64,000 bases of DNA from CAMAVH01 sp036500145. Lineage in GTDB: Bacteria > Pseudomonadota > Alphaproteobacteria > SMXQ01. Each line of letters starts with the position of its first letter. The stretch's first letter is position 1. The stretch is from assembly GCA_036500145.1 (NCBI GenBank), contig DASYCO010000019.1:1-64000 (forward strand), written 5' to 3'. The notes under the pieces were generated by a model. The model was not told where the DNA came from and did no database searches. It worked only from the letters and a program-made list of their open reading frames with translations. Below are positions 31,108 to 40,309 of this stretch, piece by piece. Both the position numbers and the translations under genes were made by a program.

Positions 31108-32187
31108 ATGGCGGATCCAAGGTTCTTTTCGGTCGCAGGGCCTTTCACGCTCGGCCAGCTGGCGGACATCGCCGGCGCGAGCCTGCCCGCCGGAAGCGAT
31201 CCTGGCCGCCTGATCCGCGACGTGGCGCCGCTCGACCAGGCGGAGCCGGAGCATGTCAGCTTTCTCGACAACCGGCGCTACGTCGACGCCCTCGTGGCGA
31301 GCCGGGCAGGGGCCTGCGTCGTCGCCAAGGCCCACGTCGACCGCGCGCCGGCCGGCATGTCGCTGCTGCTGTCCGAAGCGCCCTACCTGTCCTTCGCCAA
31401 GATCGCGCGAGCCTTCCATCCGCTGCCTGAGGTGACGGCCGGAATTGCGCCGACCGCCGTCGTGGACGCCTCGGCGAAGCTGGGCGTGGGCTGCCGGCTT
31501 GACGCCGGCGCCGTGGTCGGCCGCGGCGTCGAACTGGGCGCCCGCTGTCACATTGGCCCCAATGCGGTGATCGGCGACGGCGTGACCATGGGCGAGGACT
31601 GCATCGTCGGCGCCAGCGCCAGCGTCAGCCACAGCGTGGTCGGCGCCCGGGTCTACGTCTATCCCGGCGCCCGCATCGGCCAGGACGGCTTCGGCTTCGC
31701 CAGCGGCCCCAACGGACATCTGCGGATTCCGCAGCTTGGCCGCGTCGTCGTCGGCAACGACGTGGAGATCGGCGCAAATACCTCGATTGATCGCGGCGCC
31801 GGACCCGATACTGTCATCGGCGATGGCTGTATGATTGATAATTTGGTGCAGATCGGGCACAACGTCCAGATGGGGCGAGGCTGCGTGATCGTGTCCCAGG
31901 TCGGCATTTCGGGCAGCACAAAGCTTGGCGACTACGTCGTCGTCGGCGGTCAGGCGGGCCTTGCCGGCCATCTGAACATCGGCTCGGGCGTGCGCATCGC
32001 TGCGAAGAGCGGCGTGCATTCGAACATTCCGGCCGGGCTTGAGGTCGGCGGCATTCCGGCAGTGCCGATCCGCGATTGGCGCCGTCAGGTCGCGCGCCTG
32101 GTGCGGATGGGCAAGGCCAAGCCGGCGACCGACGCGCTGGGCGGCGAGAAGGCCGACGAGAAGCGTGACGCTGACGACAATGCGTAG
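31108..32187 (+). CDS. lpxD: UDP-3-O-(3-hydroxyacyl)glucosamine N-acyltransferase
   Basis: This enzyme adds the second hydroxyacyl chain in lipid A synthesis. The 359-residue protein has the N-terminal uridine-binding domain (DVAPLDQAEPEHVSFLDN) and a left-handed beta-helix of hexapeptide repeats. The catalytic-His segment is DNLVQIGHNVQMGRG. The C-terminal 20 residues are a charged extension. It follows skp by 4 nt. Confidence 0.95.
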   Translation: MADPRFFSVAGPFTLGQLADIAGASLPAGSDPGRLIRDVAPLDQAEPEHVSFLDNRRYVDALVASRAGACVVAKAHVDRAPAGMSLLLSEAPYLSFAKIARAFHPLPEVTAGIAPTAVVDASAKLGVGCRLDAGAVVGRGVELGARCHIGPNAVIGDGVTMGEDCIVGASASVSHSVVGARVYVYPGARIGQDGFGFASGPNGHLRIPQLGRVVVGNDVEIGANTSIDRGAGPDTVIGDGCMIDNLVQIGHNVQMGRGCVIVSQVGISGSTKLGDYVVVGGQAGLAGHLNIGSGVRIAAKSGVHSNIPAGLEVGGIPAVPIRDWRRQVARLVRMGKAKPATDALGGEKADEKRDADDNA

Positions 32188-32207
32188 CGAGAGAGAGCAA
32201 GACGGCG

Positions 32208-32681
32208 ATGGATGCTGAAGCGCACACCGAGTCAAAGGCGGGTTTGACGATCGATCTGCAACGCATCATGCAGATGATCCCGCACCGCTATCCGTTCCTC
32301 ATGATCGACAAGGTCGAGGACGTGGTCGCAGGCGAGAGCGCCGTCGGCATCAAGAACGTCACGATCAACGAGCCGTTCTTCCAGGGCCATTTTCCGTCCG
32401 AGCCGGTCATGCCGGGCGTGCTCATCATCGAGGCGATGGCGCAGACGTCGGCCGTGCTGGTCGTCCACACCCTCGGCAAGGAATTCGAAGGCAAGCTGGT
32501 CTATTTCATGTCGGTCGACAGCGCGCGCTTCCGCAAGCCGGTGGTGCCGGGCGACCGCCTGCACATCCATGTCGCCAAGGACCGCCACCGCGGCATGGTC
32601 TGGAAGTTCAAGGCGGAGGCGAAGGTCGATGGGGTGCTGGTCGCCGAGGCGACCTACGCCGCAATGATTCTCGACCGCTAG
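32208..32681 (+). CDS. fabZ: 3-hydroxyacyl-[acyl-carrier-protein] dehydratase
   Basis: This hot-dog-fold enzyme dehydrates 3-hydroxyacyl-ACP in fatty acid elongation. The 157-residue protein shows MIPHRYPFLMIDKVE and the active-site helix region GHFPSEPVMPGVLIIEAMAQ, with the catalytic His and Glu. Placement between lpxD and lpxA is conserved; it competes with lipid A synthesis for hydroxyacyl-ACP. An AGAGAG precedes the ATG. Confidence 0.96.
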   Translation: MDAEAHTESKAGLTIDLQRIMQMIPHRYPFLMIDKVEDVVAGESAVGIKNVTINEPFFQGHFPSEPVMPGVLIIEAMAQTSAVLVVHTLGKEFEGKLVYFMSVDSARFRKPVVPGDRLHIHVAKDRHRGMVWKFKAEAKVDGVLVAEATYAAMILDR

Positions 32682-32689
32682 GCGCGATC

Positions 32690-33502
32690 ATGAGCTCCAT
32701 CCATTCGACCGCCGTGATCGAGGCGGGCGCCAAGCTCGGCAAGGACGTCATCGTCGGCCCGTTCTGCACCGTCGGCGCCCACGTCGAGCTGGCCGACGGC
32801 GTCGAGCTCGTCTCCCACGTCGCCGTTGCCGGCCAGACCAAGATCGGCGCCGGCACCAAGGCCTTTCCCTTTTCGTCCATCGGCCACCAGCCGCAGGACC
32901 TGAAGTACCATGGCGAGCCGTCGCGCCTCGTGATCGGGGCGCGCACCGTCATCCGCGAGCATGTCACGATCAATCCGGGCACCGAGGGCGGCGGGATGCT
33001 GACCAGCATCGGCGACGACTGCCTGCTGATGGTCGCGGCCCACATCGCCCATGACTGCCACATCGGCAACAACGTCATCGTCGTCAACAACGTGCTGCTC
33101 GGCGGCCACATCGACATCGGCGACTATGCCGTGATCGGCGGCGGCGCGGCGGTGCACCAGTTCGTGCGCATCGGCCCGCACGCCATGATCGGCGGCATGT
33201 CGGGCGTCGAGGCGGACGTGATCCCCTACGGCATGGTGCTGGGCAACCGCGCGCATCTCGCGGGCCTGAACCTCGTCGGCCTCAAGCGGCGCAATTTCGA
33301 CCGCGAGGCGATCCACCAGCTGCGCGCCGCCTACCGGCTGCTGTTCTCTCACGAAGGCACCCTGCAGGAGCGCGTCGCCGACGTGGAGAAGCTGTTCCCG
33401 GGCAACGTCCTGGTCGGTGAAGTGCTGGCCTTCGTTCGCCAGGATTCCTCGCGCGGCCTCTGCCTGCCGGCCAACGAGCCGCATGGTGGAGGCGGTGAGT
33501 AG
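32690..33502 (+). CDS. lpxA: UDP-N-acetylglucosamine O-acyltransferase
   Basis: This is the first enzyme of lipid A synthesis. The 270-residue protein is a left-handed beta-helix of hexapeptide repeats (residues 1-185) followed by a helical C-terminal domain. The catalytic His lies in HIAHDCHIGNN, and GGMSGVEADVIPYGMVLGNR is a family hallmark. It overlaps the 5' end of lpxI. Confidence 0.96.
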   Translation: MSSIHSTAVIEAGAKLGKDVIVGPFCTVGAHVELADGVELVSHVAVAGQTKIGAGTKAFPFSSIGHQPQDLKYHGEPSRLVIGARTVIREHVTINPGTEGGGMLTSIGDDCLLMVAAHIAHDCHIGNNVIVVNNVLLGGHIDIGDYAVIGGGAAVHQFVRIGPHAMIGGMSGVEADVIPYGMVLGNRAHLAGLNLVGLKRRNFDREAIHQLRAAYRLLFSHEGTLQERVADVEKLFPGNVLVGEVLAFVRQDSSRGLCLPANEPHGGGGE

Positions 33503-34409
33503 CGCGGCGCCATCAGGCTCCGCCGCGGCCTCTGGCCCCGGCGGGAAGCTCGGCCTCATCGCCGGCGGCGGCGACCTTCCCGTCCGCCTGATCGACGCAG
33601 CCCGCGACGCTGGGCGAGACCTCTACGTCCTCGCGATCCAAGGGCAGGCCGACATCGCGGCCGAGGCTCTGGCTGGAATCCCTCATGACTGGGTGCGCAT
33701 CGGCAGCATCGGCAAGGCGCTCGACCTGCTGCGCGCCGCCGGCGTGCGCGACCTGATCTTCGCCGGGCGCATCAAGCGCCCGTCCTTCGTGGCGCTGATG
33801 CCCGACGCGCGCGGCGCCAAGTTCCTCGCCAAGGTCGCCGGCAAGGCTCTCGGCGACGACGGCCTGCTGCGCGCCGTCATCACCGAATTCGAATCCGAAG
33901 GCTTTCGCGTGCTCGGGCCCGACGACGTGCTCGTCGATCTGTTGGTGCCCGCCGGCGCGCTGGGACGCATCGCGCCTGACGAGACGGCCTGGGCGGACAT
34001 CCGCCATGGCATGGCCATCGCGCGCGGCATCGGCGCGCTCGACGTCGGCCAGGCGGCCGTCGTGCAGCAGGGCCTCGTGCTCGGCGTCGAGGCCATCGAA
34101 GGCACCGACGCCTTGCTCGCGCGCTGCGCCGATCTGCGCCGCGACGGCCCGGGCGGCGTGCTGGTGAAGGCCAAGAAGCCGTCCCAGGAGCGTCGCATCG
34201 ACCTGCCCACCATCGGCCCGCGCACCGTCGAGGGCGCGGCCAAGGCCGGACTGCGCGGCATCGCCGTCGAGGCGGGCCAGGCGCTGCTGCTCGACCGCGA
34301 CGGCCTGATCGCGGCGGCGGACCGGCTGGGCCTGTTCGTCGTCGGCGTGCCCGCCGATTCGACGTCGACGACCGGCGTGCCCGCCGGCCTGGGGCCGGCC
34401 GCGCCATGA
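33483..34409 (+). CDS. lpxI: UDP-2,3-diacylglucosamine pyrophosphatase LpxI
   Basis: This enzyme cleaves UDP-2,3-diacylglucosamine to lipid X; LpxI replaces the unrelated LpxH in alphaproteobacteria. The 308-residue protein has the glycine-rich LGLIAGGGDLPVRLIDAA, RIGSIGKALDLLRAAGV, and C-terminal VKAKKPSQERRIDLPTIGP. The start is uncertain: the ATG at 33483 or a GTG at 33495, both inside the lpxA 3' end; the true family core begins about 18 residues in. It overlaps lpxB by 4 nt. Confidence 0.92.
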   Translation: MVEAVSSAAPSGSAAASGPGGKLGLIAGGGDLPVRLIDAARDAGRDLYVLAIQGQADIAAEALAGIPHDWVRIGSIGKALDLLRAAGVRDLIFAGRIKRPSFVALMPDARGAKFLAKVAGKALGDDGLLRAVITEFESEGFRVLGPDDVLVDLLVPAGALGRIAPDETAWADIRHGMAIARGIGALDVGQAAVVQQGLVLGVEAIEGTDALLARCADLRRDGPGGVLVKAKKPSQERRIDLPTIGPRTVEGAAKAGLRGIAVEAGQALLLDRDGLIAAADRLGLFVVGVPADSTSTTGVPAGLGPAAP

Positions 34410-35593
34410 GCGCGCCGCTCCGCATCTTCCTCATCGCCGGCGAGCCTTCGGGCGACCAGCTCGGCGGCCACATCATGAAGGCGATCCGCCGCCGCGCCGC
34501 CGAGACCGGCCGCACGGTCGAATTCGCCGGCCTCGGCGGCGACGCCATGGCGGAGGAGGGGCTGACGAGCCTCTTCCCGACTTCCGACCTCGCCATCTTC
34601 GGCATCGTCGAGGTGATCCCCCATGCGCCGCGCATCTTCCGGCGCGTGCGCGAGACGGTCGCCGCCATCCGCGCCTTCAAGCCCGACGTGGTGCTGAGCA
34701 TCGACGTGCCGGCTTTCGCCTTTCGCGTGCTCAAGCGCGTGAAGGACGACGGCGTGCCGCTCGTCCATTGCGTCGCCCCCACGGTCTGGGCCTGGCGGCC
34801 GGGCCGCGCCAAGGTGATCGCCGGCTTCCTCGACCATCTGCTGGCGCTGCTGCCGTTCGAGCCGCCCTATTTCGAGCGCGTCGGCCTGCCGACCACCTTC
34901 ATCGGCCATCCGGTCGTCGAGGCGGGCTTCATGACAGCCGAGGTGCGCGAGGCGAGGGGCGTGGCCTTCCGCGACCGCCACGGCATTCCGCCCGGCGCGG
35001 ACCTGCTCTGCGTGCTGCCCGGCAGCCGTCGTAGCGAGGTGACGCGCCTGCTGCCGGTCTTCGGCGAGACGCTGCAGCGCCTGGCGCCGCTGTTTCCCGG
35101 CCTGCAGGTCGTCGTGCCCACCGTGTCCCACGTGGCGGAGACGGTGCGCGCCGCCGTGGCCGCCTGGCCGCTGCCTGTCACCCTGGTCACGGGCAACGAG
35201 GAGAAGTTCTCGGCCTTCGCGGCCTCCAACGCGGCGCTCGCGGCGTCCGGCACCGTGGTGCTGGAACTGGCCGTCACGGGCTGCCCGACGGTCATGGCCT
35301 ACAAGGTCAGCGGCCTGACGGCCTGGATCGTCCGCCGCATGGTGAAGGTGCAGTACGCCACCTTGCCGAACCTGATCCTCGACCGCGGCCTGGTGCCGGA
35401 ATTCATCCAGGAGCGCTGCAACCCGACGGCGCTCGCCGAGGCCGTCGGCCATCTGCTGCTCGACGAGGAGGCGCGCCGCGAACAAGTCGAAGGCGGCGCT
35501 GAAGTCGCACGCCGCCTCGGCGCCGGAGGCCCCGCGCCGAGCGAGGTCGCGGCCGACGTCGTGCTGGAGCACGCCGCCCGTTCCGCATCCTGA
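34406..35593 (+). CDS. lpxB: Lipid-A-disaccharide synthase
   Basis: This GT19 glycosyltransferase joins UDP-2,3-diacylglucosamine and lipid X. The 395-residue protein starts with IFLIAGEPSGDQLGGHIMKA and contains HCVAPTVWAWRPGRAKVIA, FIGHPVVEA and LPGSRRSEVTRLLPVF. It closes the rpsB-lpxB block. The next gene, 19 nt away, is not a lipid A gene. Confidence 0.96.
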   Translation: MSAPLRIFLIAGEPSGDQLGGHIMKAIRRRAAETGRTVEFAGLGGDAMAEEGLTSLFPTSDLAIFGIVEVIPHAPRIFRRVRETVAAIRAFKPDVVLSIDVPAFAFRVLKRVKDDGVPLVHCVAPTVWAWRPGRAKVIAGFLDHLLALLPFEPPYFERVGLPTTFIGHPVVEAGFMTAEVREARGVAFRDRHGIPPGADLLCVLPGSRRSEVTRLLPVFGETLQRLAPLFPGLQVVVPTVSHVAETVRAAVAAWPLPVTLVTGNEEKFSAFAASNAALAASGTVVLELAVTGCPTVMAYKVSGLTAWIVRRMVKVQYATLPNLILDRGLVPEFIQERCNPTALAEAVGHLLLDEEARREQVEGGAEVARRLGAGGPAPSEVAADVVLEHAARSAS

Positions 35594-35612
35594 GAGCCAA
35601 GAGGAGAGAGCC

Positions 35613-36029
35613 ATGGCCGATCCGCAATCCGCCCTCAAGGGCGCGCGCATGCTGCACACGATGCTCCGGGTGCGCGACCTCGACAAGTCGATCGACTTCT
35701 ACACGCGCCTGCTCGGCATGACGCTGCTGCGCCGCAAGGACTATCCGAGCGGCAAGTTCACGCTCGCCTTCGTCGGCTATGGCGACGAATCCGACAACAC
35801 GGTGATCGAGTTGACGCACAATTGGGAGCAGGCGGAACCCTATGCGCTCGGCACGGCCTTCGGGCACCTGGCGCTCGGCCTGCCCGACATCCATGCGGCC
35901 TGCGAAAGCCTGGCCGCGGAGGGCGTCAAGATTCCGCGGCCTCCCGGCCCGATGGCCCATGGTGGCAGCGTGATCGCCTTCATCGAGGATCCGGACGGCT
36001 ATCGCATCGAGCTGATCGAACGCGGCTGA
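35613..36029 (+). CDS. gloA: Lactoylglutathione lyase (glyoxalase I)
   Basis: This enzyme converts the methylglyoxal-glutathione hemithioacetal to S-lactoylglutathione. The 138-residue single-domain VOC protein has all four metal ligands expected for GloA: His15 (MLHTMLRV), Glu66 (TVIELTHNW), His85 (FGHLALGL) and Glu133 (RIELIERG). GAGGAGAGAG precedes the ATG at 35613. It is 19 nt after lpxB and followed by a terminator. It differs clearly from the two-domain VOC proteins downstream. Confidence 0.93.
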   Translation: MADPQSALKGARMLHTMLRVRDLDKSIDFYTRLLGMTLLRRKDYPSGKFTLAFVGYGDESDNTVIELTHNWEQAEPYALGTAFGHLALGLPDIHAACESLAAEGVKIPRPPGPMAHGGSVIAFIEDPDGYRIELIERG

Positions 36030-36032
36030 GCC

Positions 36033-36058
36033 GGCCGGAAACGAAACGCCGGCCTTTT
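36033..36058 (+). terminator. Intrinsic terminator after gloA
   Basis: GGCCGG / CCGGCC with a 10-nt loop is followed immediately by TTTT, 4 nt after the gloA stop. It separates the lipid A/gloA unit from the downstream catabolic-looking cluster. Confidence 0.65.
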
Positions 36059-36143
36059 CCAGAGCGCTTTACCGGGCAACCTGGAATGAGTGTTTTTCGA
36101 GGTTTTCTGCCCCCGTTCTAGGCATTCTCCGCCGTCTGATTGC

Positions 36144-36173
36144 TTGCCCAACCGCGCCGGCCACGCGTAATAT
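36144..36173 (+). promoter_or_regulatory. Candidate promoter of the SBP-VOC cluster
   Basis: TTGCCC (36144-36149) and TAATAT (36168-36173) are separated by 18 nt. The site lies between the gloA terminator and the first binding-protein gene. The -10 match is good and the -35 moderate. No operator or regulator gene is evident nearby. Confidence 0.45.
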
Positions 36174-36233
36174 TCAGGCATATCCGCGCAAGACCGCCAA
36201 TCAGGCGGCGCGTCCGCTGGGAGGAGACATCGA

Positions 36234-37544
36234 ATGCAATCCACGCCCGCCTTGCGTCTGGGATTCGTCCGGACAGCCGTGCTCGCCGGACTGTTCGCCT
36301 GTGCGGCGACCGGCGCTTCGGCGCAGCAAGATCCGTCGATCGAGAAGTTCTACAAGGGGCAGAACCTGCGCCTGATCCTCTCGGCGGGAGAGGGCGGCGG
36401 CTACGGCACCTATGCCTTCGCCATCAAGCCCTACTTCGAGAAGTACCTGCCGGGCCACCCGACCATCATCATCCAGCACATGCAGGGCGCGGGCGGCGTG
36501 GTCGCCGCCAACTGGCTGGGCAACGTGGCGGCGAAGGACGGCAGCGTCATGGCGCTGCTGCATCGCGGCGCGGTCTCGATCACGCCGCTGTTCGGCGCCC
36601 AGGGCATCAAGTACGACCCCTCGAAGTTCGGCTGGATCGGCAGCATGAACTCGGAAATCTCGGTCTGCGCCTCCTGGTTCACCTCGCCGATCAAGACCTT
36701 CGAGGATTTGAAGAAGCAGCCGCTGATCGTCGGCGGCCTCGGGCCCGGGTCGGACACCGACATCATGCCGAACATGATCAACAACCTGTTCGGCACCCAG
36801 ATGAAGCTCGTCACTGGCTACAACAGCGGTGGCGCGATCCAGCTCGCGGTCGAGCGCGGCGAGCTGCAGGGCCGCTGCGGCTGGTCCGTCTCCAGCATCA
36901 TCGCCACCAAGCCGGACTGGATCACCGAGAAGAAGCTCAACTTCCTGGTGCAGATCGGCGTCGACAAGCACGAGTCGCTGCCGGACGTGCCGCTCCTCAG
37001 CGAGCTGGCCAGCGACCAGGAGACCAAGGACATCCTCGAGGTGATCGTCTCGCCGCAGCTGATGGGCCGTCCGTTCCTGACGCCGCAGGACATCCCGCCG
37101 GCGCGACTGGCGGCATTGCGCAAGGCCTTCGACGACGCCATGGCCGATCCGGGCTTCATCGCCGACGCGAACAAGGCAAAGCTCGAATATTCCCACGTGT
37201 CGGGCCAGCGCATCGAGGACGTGGTCAAGCATCTCTACAGCCTGCCGCGCCCGATCATCGACAAGGCCTCGGCCGCCATCGAGCGCACCGACCACATGCA
37301 GGTGACCAAGAAGGCGCCCGACACGAAGACCGTGAAGGCCGCGCTGACCGACGTGAAGGACGGCGGCAAGGAGATCGTCTTCAAGGCCGGCGACGCCACC
37401 CAGACGGCGACGCTGAGCGGCGGGCGCAGCAAGGTTACCTTCGGCGGCAAGGACGGCGACCGCGCCGCGCTGAAGGCCGGCCAGACCTGCAGCATCACTT
37501 ATGCCGGCGACAAGACGGAAGCGAGCCTCATCGCCTGCGAATAA
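36234..37544 (+). CDS. TctC/Bug-family periplasmic binding protein with extra C-terminal domain (SBP1)
   Basis: This is a periplasmic solute receptor of the tripartite-tricarboxylate-transporter type. The 436-residue precursor has a signal peptide cleaved near GASAQ (residue 31). The Bug-fold core includes LRLILSAGEGGGYGTYA, the HMQGAGG loop near residue 82 and GYNSGGAIQLAVERGE. Residues about 361-436 form an additional, beta-predicted, Thr/Gly/Lys-rich region with two cysteines (Cys419, Cys435) not present in the two sister proteins. GGAGGAGA precedes the ATG. No TctA/TctB genes are nearby, so its transport partner or sensing role is unknown. Confidence 0.85.
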   Translation: MQSTPALRLGFVRTAVLAGLFACAATGASAQQDPSIEKFYKGQNLRLILSAGEGGGYGTYAFAIKPYFEKYLPGHPTIIIQHMQGAGGVVAANWLGNVAAKDGSVMALLHRGAVSITPLFGAQGIKYDPSKFGWIGSMNSEISVCASWFTSPIKTFEDLKKQPLIVGGLGPGSDTDIMPNMINNLFGTQMKLVTGYNSGGAIQLAVERGELQGRCGWSVSSIIATKPDWITEKKLNFLVQIGVDKHESLPDVPLLSELASDQETKDILEVIVSPQLMGRPFLTPQDIPPARLAALRKAFDDAMADPGFIADANKAKLEYSHVSGQRIEDVVKHLYSLPRPIIDKASAAIERTDHMQVTKKAPDTKTVKAALTDVKDGGKEIVFKAGDATQTATLSGGRSKVTFGGKDGDRAALKAGQTCSITYAGDKTEASLIACE

Positions 37545-37578
37545 CCGGACGGCTGCACAGCGAGGAGCGTTGCGGATC

Positions 37579-38391
37579 ATGTTTGCGAAGATCAATCACG
37601 TCGCCATCGTCAGCGAGAACTACGCCCAGCTCGGCAAGTTCTATGAGTCTGTCTTCGGCATGAAGACTTCGGCCAACACACGGCCATCGCGCGCCGTGAC
37701 GGTGCGCGACGGCTACGTCGGTCTCAACATCAATCCGCGCCGCGCCGGCCGTTCGGCCGGGCTCGACCATTTCGGCATCCAGGTCGAGGACACGGAGACG
37801 GCCTACGCGCGGATGCGCGAGAAGTACCCGACGGTGAAGTGGCTCAAGCGGCCCGACACGCGGCCCTTCGCCGGGGTGACGACGCACGATCCCGACGGCA
37901 ACATGTTCGACATCTCGCAGAAGGACATGACGAACCGCCGCGACGTCTACGTCGAGAACGACTCGGTCGAGCGGGCGCCGCGCCACATCGACCATGTGGC
38001 GATGCGCACCCTGCGTCCCGCCGAGATGGCGCAGTTCTACCGCGACGTCTTCGAGCTCGTGCCGCAGAACAAGGCCGAGGGCGATCCCAACGAATACCTG
38101 TCGGATGGCCGCGTCACGCTGGTCATCATGCCGTGGGACATCACCGACTACGACGGCACTGGCATCATCACCGCCGGCATGGACCATATCGGCTTCAGGG
38201 TCGAAAGCGTGGAGGCGTTGAAGCGCGACGTGCAGCGCATCGCCGACGACAACCCGCGCCTGGCGCCGGAGCCGGTGGGGACGGGGGCGGAAGGCAAGGC
38301 GCTGGAAAAGCTGTTCGCCCGCAGCTGCCCGCTCGGCCAGCATCGCCTGGCCGACACGGACGGCGTCCTGATCGACATCTCCGAGGAATAA
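37579..38391 (+). CDS. Two-domain VOC-family protein (VOC1), possible ring-cleavage dioxygenase relative
   Basis: This 270-residue cytosolic protein has two vicinal-oxygen-chelate domains (about 1-120 and 135-270). The candidate metal site in the N-domain is His7, His64 and Asp111 (INHVAIV, LDHFGIQV, NMFDISQ); in the C-domain it is His139, His203 and Asp266. Classical extradiol dioxygenases and glyoxalases use Glu at the third position, so the Asp is notable. The ATG at 37579 gives the N-terminus shared by the paralogs. The reaction is unknown; dioxygenase, lyase or isomerase are all possible for this superfamily. Confidence 0.8.
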   Translation: MFAKINHVAIVSENYAQLGKFYESVFGMKTSANTRPSRAVTVRDGYVGLNINPRRAGRSAGLDHFGIQVEDTETAYARMREKYPTVKWLKRPDTRPFAGVTTHDPDGNMFDISQKDMTNRRDVYVENDSVERAPRHIDHVAMRTLRPAEMAQFYRDVFELVPQNKAEGDPNEYLSDGRVTLVIMPWDITDYDGTGIITAGMDHIGFRVESVEALKRDVQRIADDNPRLAPEPVGTGAEGKALEKLFARSCPLGQHRLADTDGVLIDISEE

Positions 38392-38420
38392 TAGATAAAA
38401 ACCTATAACGGGAGCGCGAC

Positions 38421-39464
38421 ATGAAGCAGGGAATGGCGGCGGCTCTGGGAGTTTTTGCATTCGGCCTCGCCGCGACGACGGCGGCGCAGGCGGCGGACGA
38501 CGACGGTTTCTACAAGGGTAAGACGGTGAGCATGATCCTGAGCGCGGGCAGCGGCGGCGGCTACGACACCTACGCGCGCGCCTTCGCCAACTACCTGGGC
38601 AAGCACATCCCGGGCAGCCCGCATGTGATTGTGCAGGGCATGCCGGGCGGTGGCGGCATCCGCGCCATGAACTACCTCTACGAGGTCGCGCCGAAGGACG
38701 GCTCGACCGTCGGCCTCGTCCATTCCAGCGTGCCCTTCGCGCAGGTCTACGGCATCGACGCGGCGAAGTTCGACGCGCGCAACTTCAGCTGGATCGGCGC
38801 GCTCAACAACGCTTCGGCCATGTGCGTGTCCTGGGCGGCCTCCGGCGTGAAGACGTGGAACGACCTTTTCCAGGAGAACAAGTTCATCGTCGGCGGCAGC
38901 GGCGCCGGCTCGCAGATGGAAACGCTGCCGGCCATGCTGAACAAGCTGTTCGGCACCAAGATCAAGATCATCTCCGGCTACAAGGGCGGCAACGACATCT
39001 TCCTGGCCATGGAGCGGGGCGAGGTCAACGGCCGCTGCGGCGCCCTGGTCGCCTCGATCAACTCGACCCGGCCGGACTGGTTCCCCGAGAAGAAGGTCGC
39101 GGTGCCGATCATGATCTCCATGGAGCGCAGCCCGCGATTCCCGGACGTGCCGGCGATCGTCGAGTTCGCCAAGGACGAGAAGACCAAGAAGGTCCTCGAA
39201 CTGGTGCTCTCGCCACAGGAGATCGACAAGCCTATGCTGGCTCCGCCGGGCGTGCCGGCAGCCCGAATGGCGGTCCTGCGGCAGGCCTTCGAGGCGGCCA
39301 CCAAGGATCCGCAGTTCCTGGCCGACGCCCAGAAGCAGAAGCTCGACATTGACCCGGTCTCCGCCGATCGCGTCGCCAAGATCGTGAAGAATGCCTACGA
39401 CATGCCGTCCGACGTCATCGCGGCGGCGAATGACGCCATGGACATGAAGAACGCCGGCGAGTAA
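38421..39464 (+). CDS. TctC/Bug-family periplasmic binding protein (SBP2)
   Basis: This 347-residue precursor has a signal peptide cleaved near AQA-A (residue 24). It keeps the Bug layout: FYKGKTVSMILSAGSGGGYD at the start of the mature protein, QGMPGGGGIRAMNYLYEVAP, and GYKGGNDIFLAMERGE. It is clearly paralogous to the genes at 36234 and 41199 but lacks the long C-terminal extension. It lies 29 nt after VOC1 and 17 nt before VOC2. Likely ligands of the family are carboxylates; the actual ligand cannot be read from the sequence. Confidence 0.85.
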   Translation: MKQGMAAALGVFAFGLAATTAAQAADDDGFYKGKTVSMILSAGSGGGYDTYARAFANYLGKHIPGSPHVIVQGMPGGGGIRAMNYLYEVAPKDGSTVGLVHSSVPFAQVYGIDAAKFDARNFSWIGALNNASAMCVSWAASGVKTWNDLFQENKFIVGGSGAGSQMETLPAMLNKLFGTKIKIISGYKGGNDIFLAMERGEVNGRCGALVASINSTRPDWFPEKKVAVPIMISMERSPRFPDVPAIVEFAKDEKTKKVLELVLSPQEIDKPMLAPPGVPAARMAVLRQAFEAATKDPQFLADAQKQKLDIDPVSADRVAKIVKNAYDMPSDVIAAANDAMDMKNAGE

Positions 39465-39481
39465 CCCAAGGAGGTCTGCCT

Positions 39482-40306
39482 ATGCCATTCGCGAAGATCA
39501 ACCACGTCGCCATCGTCAGCGAGCGCTATGCGCTGCTGACCAAGTTCTACGAGACGCTCTTCGGCATGCAGGGCTCGAAGAGCGGCCGCAGCGGCCGCGC
39601 GCTCACCGTGCGCGACGGCTACGTCGGCCTGAACATCAACCCGCGCAAGGCGGGCCGCCCCTCGGGCCTCGACCATTTCGGCGTCGAGGTGCAGGACGTC
39701 GAGACGGTGTTCGAGCGGATGAAGAAATATCCGCAGGCGAGCTACGTGAAGCGGCCTTCGACGCGGCCCTTCGCCGGCATCACCGCCAACGACCCCGACG
39801 GCAACGTGTTCGACCTGTCGCAGAAGGACATGGCGAACCGCTCCGAAGTCTACGTCGAGAACGAGAAGGAGGACGGCAAGGGCCCCGCCGACCGCCACAT
39901 CAGCCACATCGGCATCCGCACCATGCGGCCAGACGAGATGGCGCAGTTCTATTCCGACGTGCTGGAGCTGAAGGTGCTCAACAAGAAGCCGGGCGACCCG
40001 AACCAGTATCTCAGCGATGGCCGGGTGACGCTGGTCCTCATTCCCTGGCGGATCGACAATTACCTCGGCACGAGCATCCTGCCGACCGGCCCCGACCACA
40101 TCGGCTTCACCGTCGAGAACATGGAGAAGCTGAAGGAAGACCTGGACGAGATCGTGGGCGTCAACCCGATCTTCAATCCGATCCCCGTCGGCAAGGGCAA
40201 GGAAAGCGGCACGCGCCTCGATCTGCTAAAGAAGCAGTGCCCGATGGGCGAGTTCTTCATGTCCGACCCGGACTTCACCATGCTGTCTGTGCAGGAGCGT
40301 GCGTAA
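39482..40306 (+). CDS. Two-domain VOC-family protein (VOC2)
   Basis: This 274-residue paralog of VOC1 also starts with a KINHVAIVSE-type strand. The N-domain ligands are intact as His8, His65 and Asp111. In the C-domain His142 and His206 remain, but the third position is Ser269 (TMLSVQ), so a metal site there is probably incomplete. AAGGAGG precedes the ATG at good spacing. VOC3 follows after only 3 nt, so the two are translationally linked and might form a heteromer. Confidence 0.8.
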   Translation: MPFAKINHVAIVSERYALLTKFYETLFGMQGSKSGRSGRALTVRDGYVGLNINPRKAGRPSGLDHFGVEVQDVETVFERMKKYPQASYVKRPSTRPFAGITANDPDGNVFDLSQKDMANRSEVYVENEKEDGKGPADRHISHIGIRTMRPDEMAQFYSDVLELKVLNKKPGDPNQYLSDGRVTLVLIPWRIDNYLGTSILPTGPDHIGFTVENMEKLKEDLDEIVGVNPIFNPIPVGKGKESGTRLDLLKKQCPMGEFFMSDPDFTMLSVQERA

Positions 40307-40309
40307 GAA

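Noticed and set aside
35613..36029. Treating gloA as a fifth member of the VOC array
   Set aside because: It is single-domain, has the standard His-Glu-His-Glu glyoxalase I ligands, lacks the shared motifs of the two-domain set, and is separated by a terminator.
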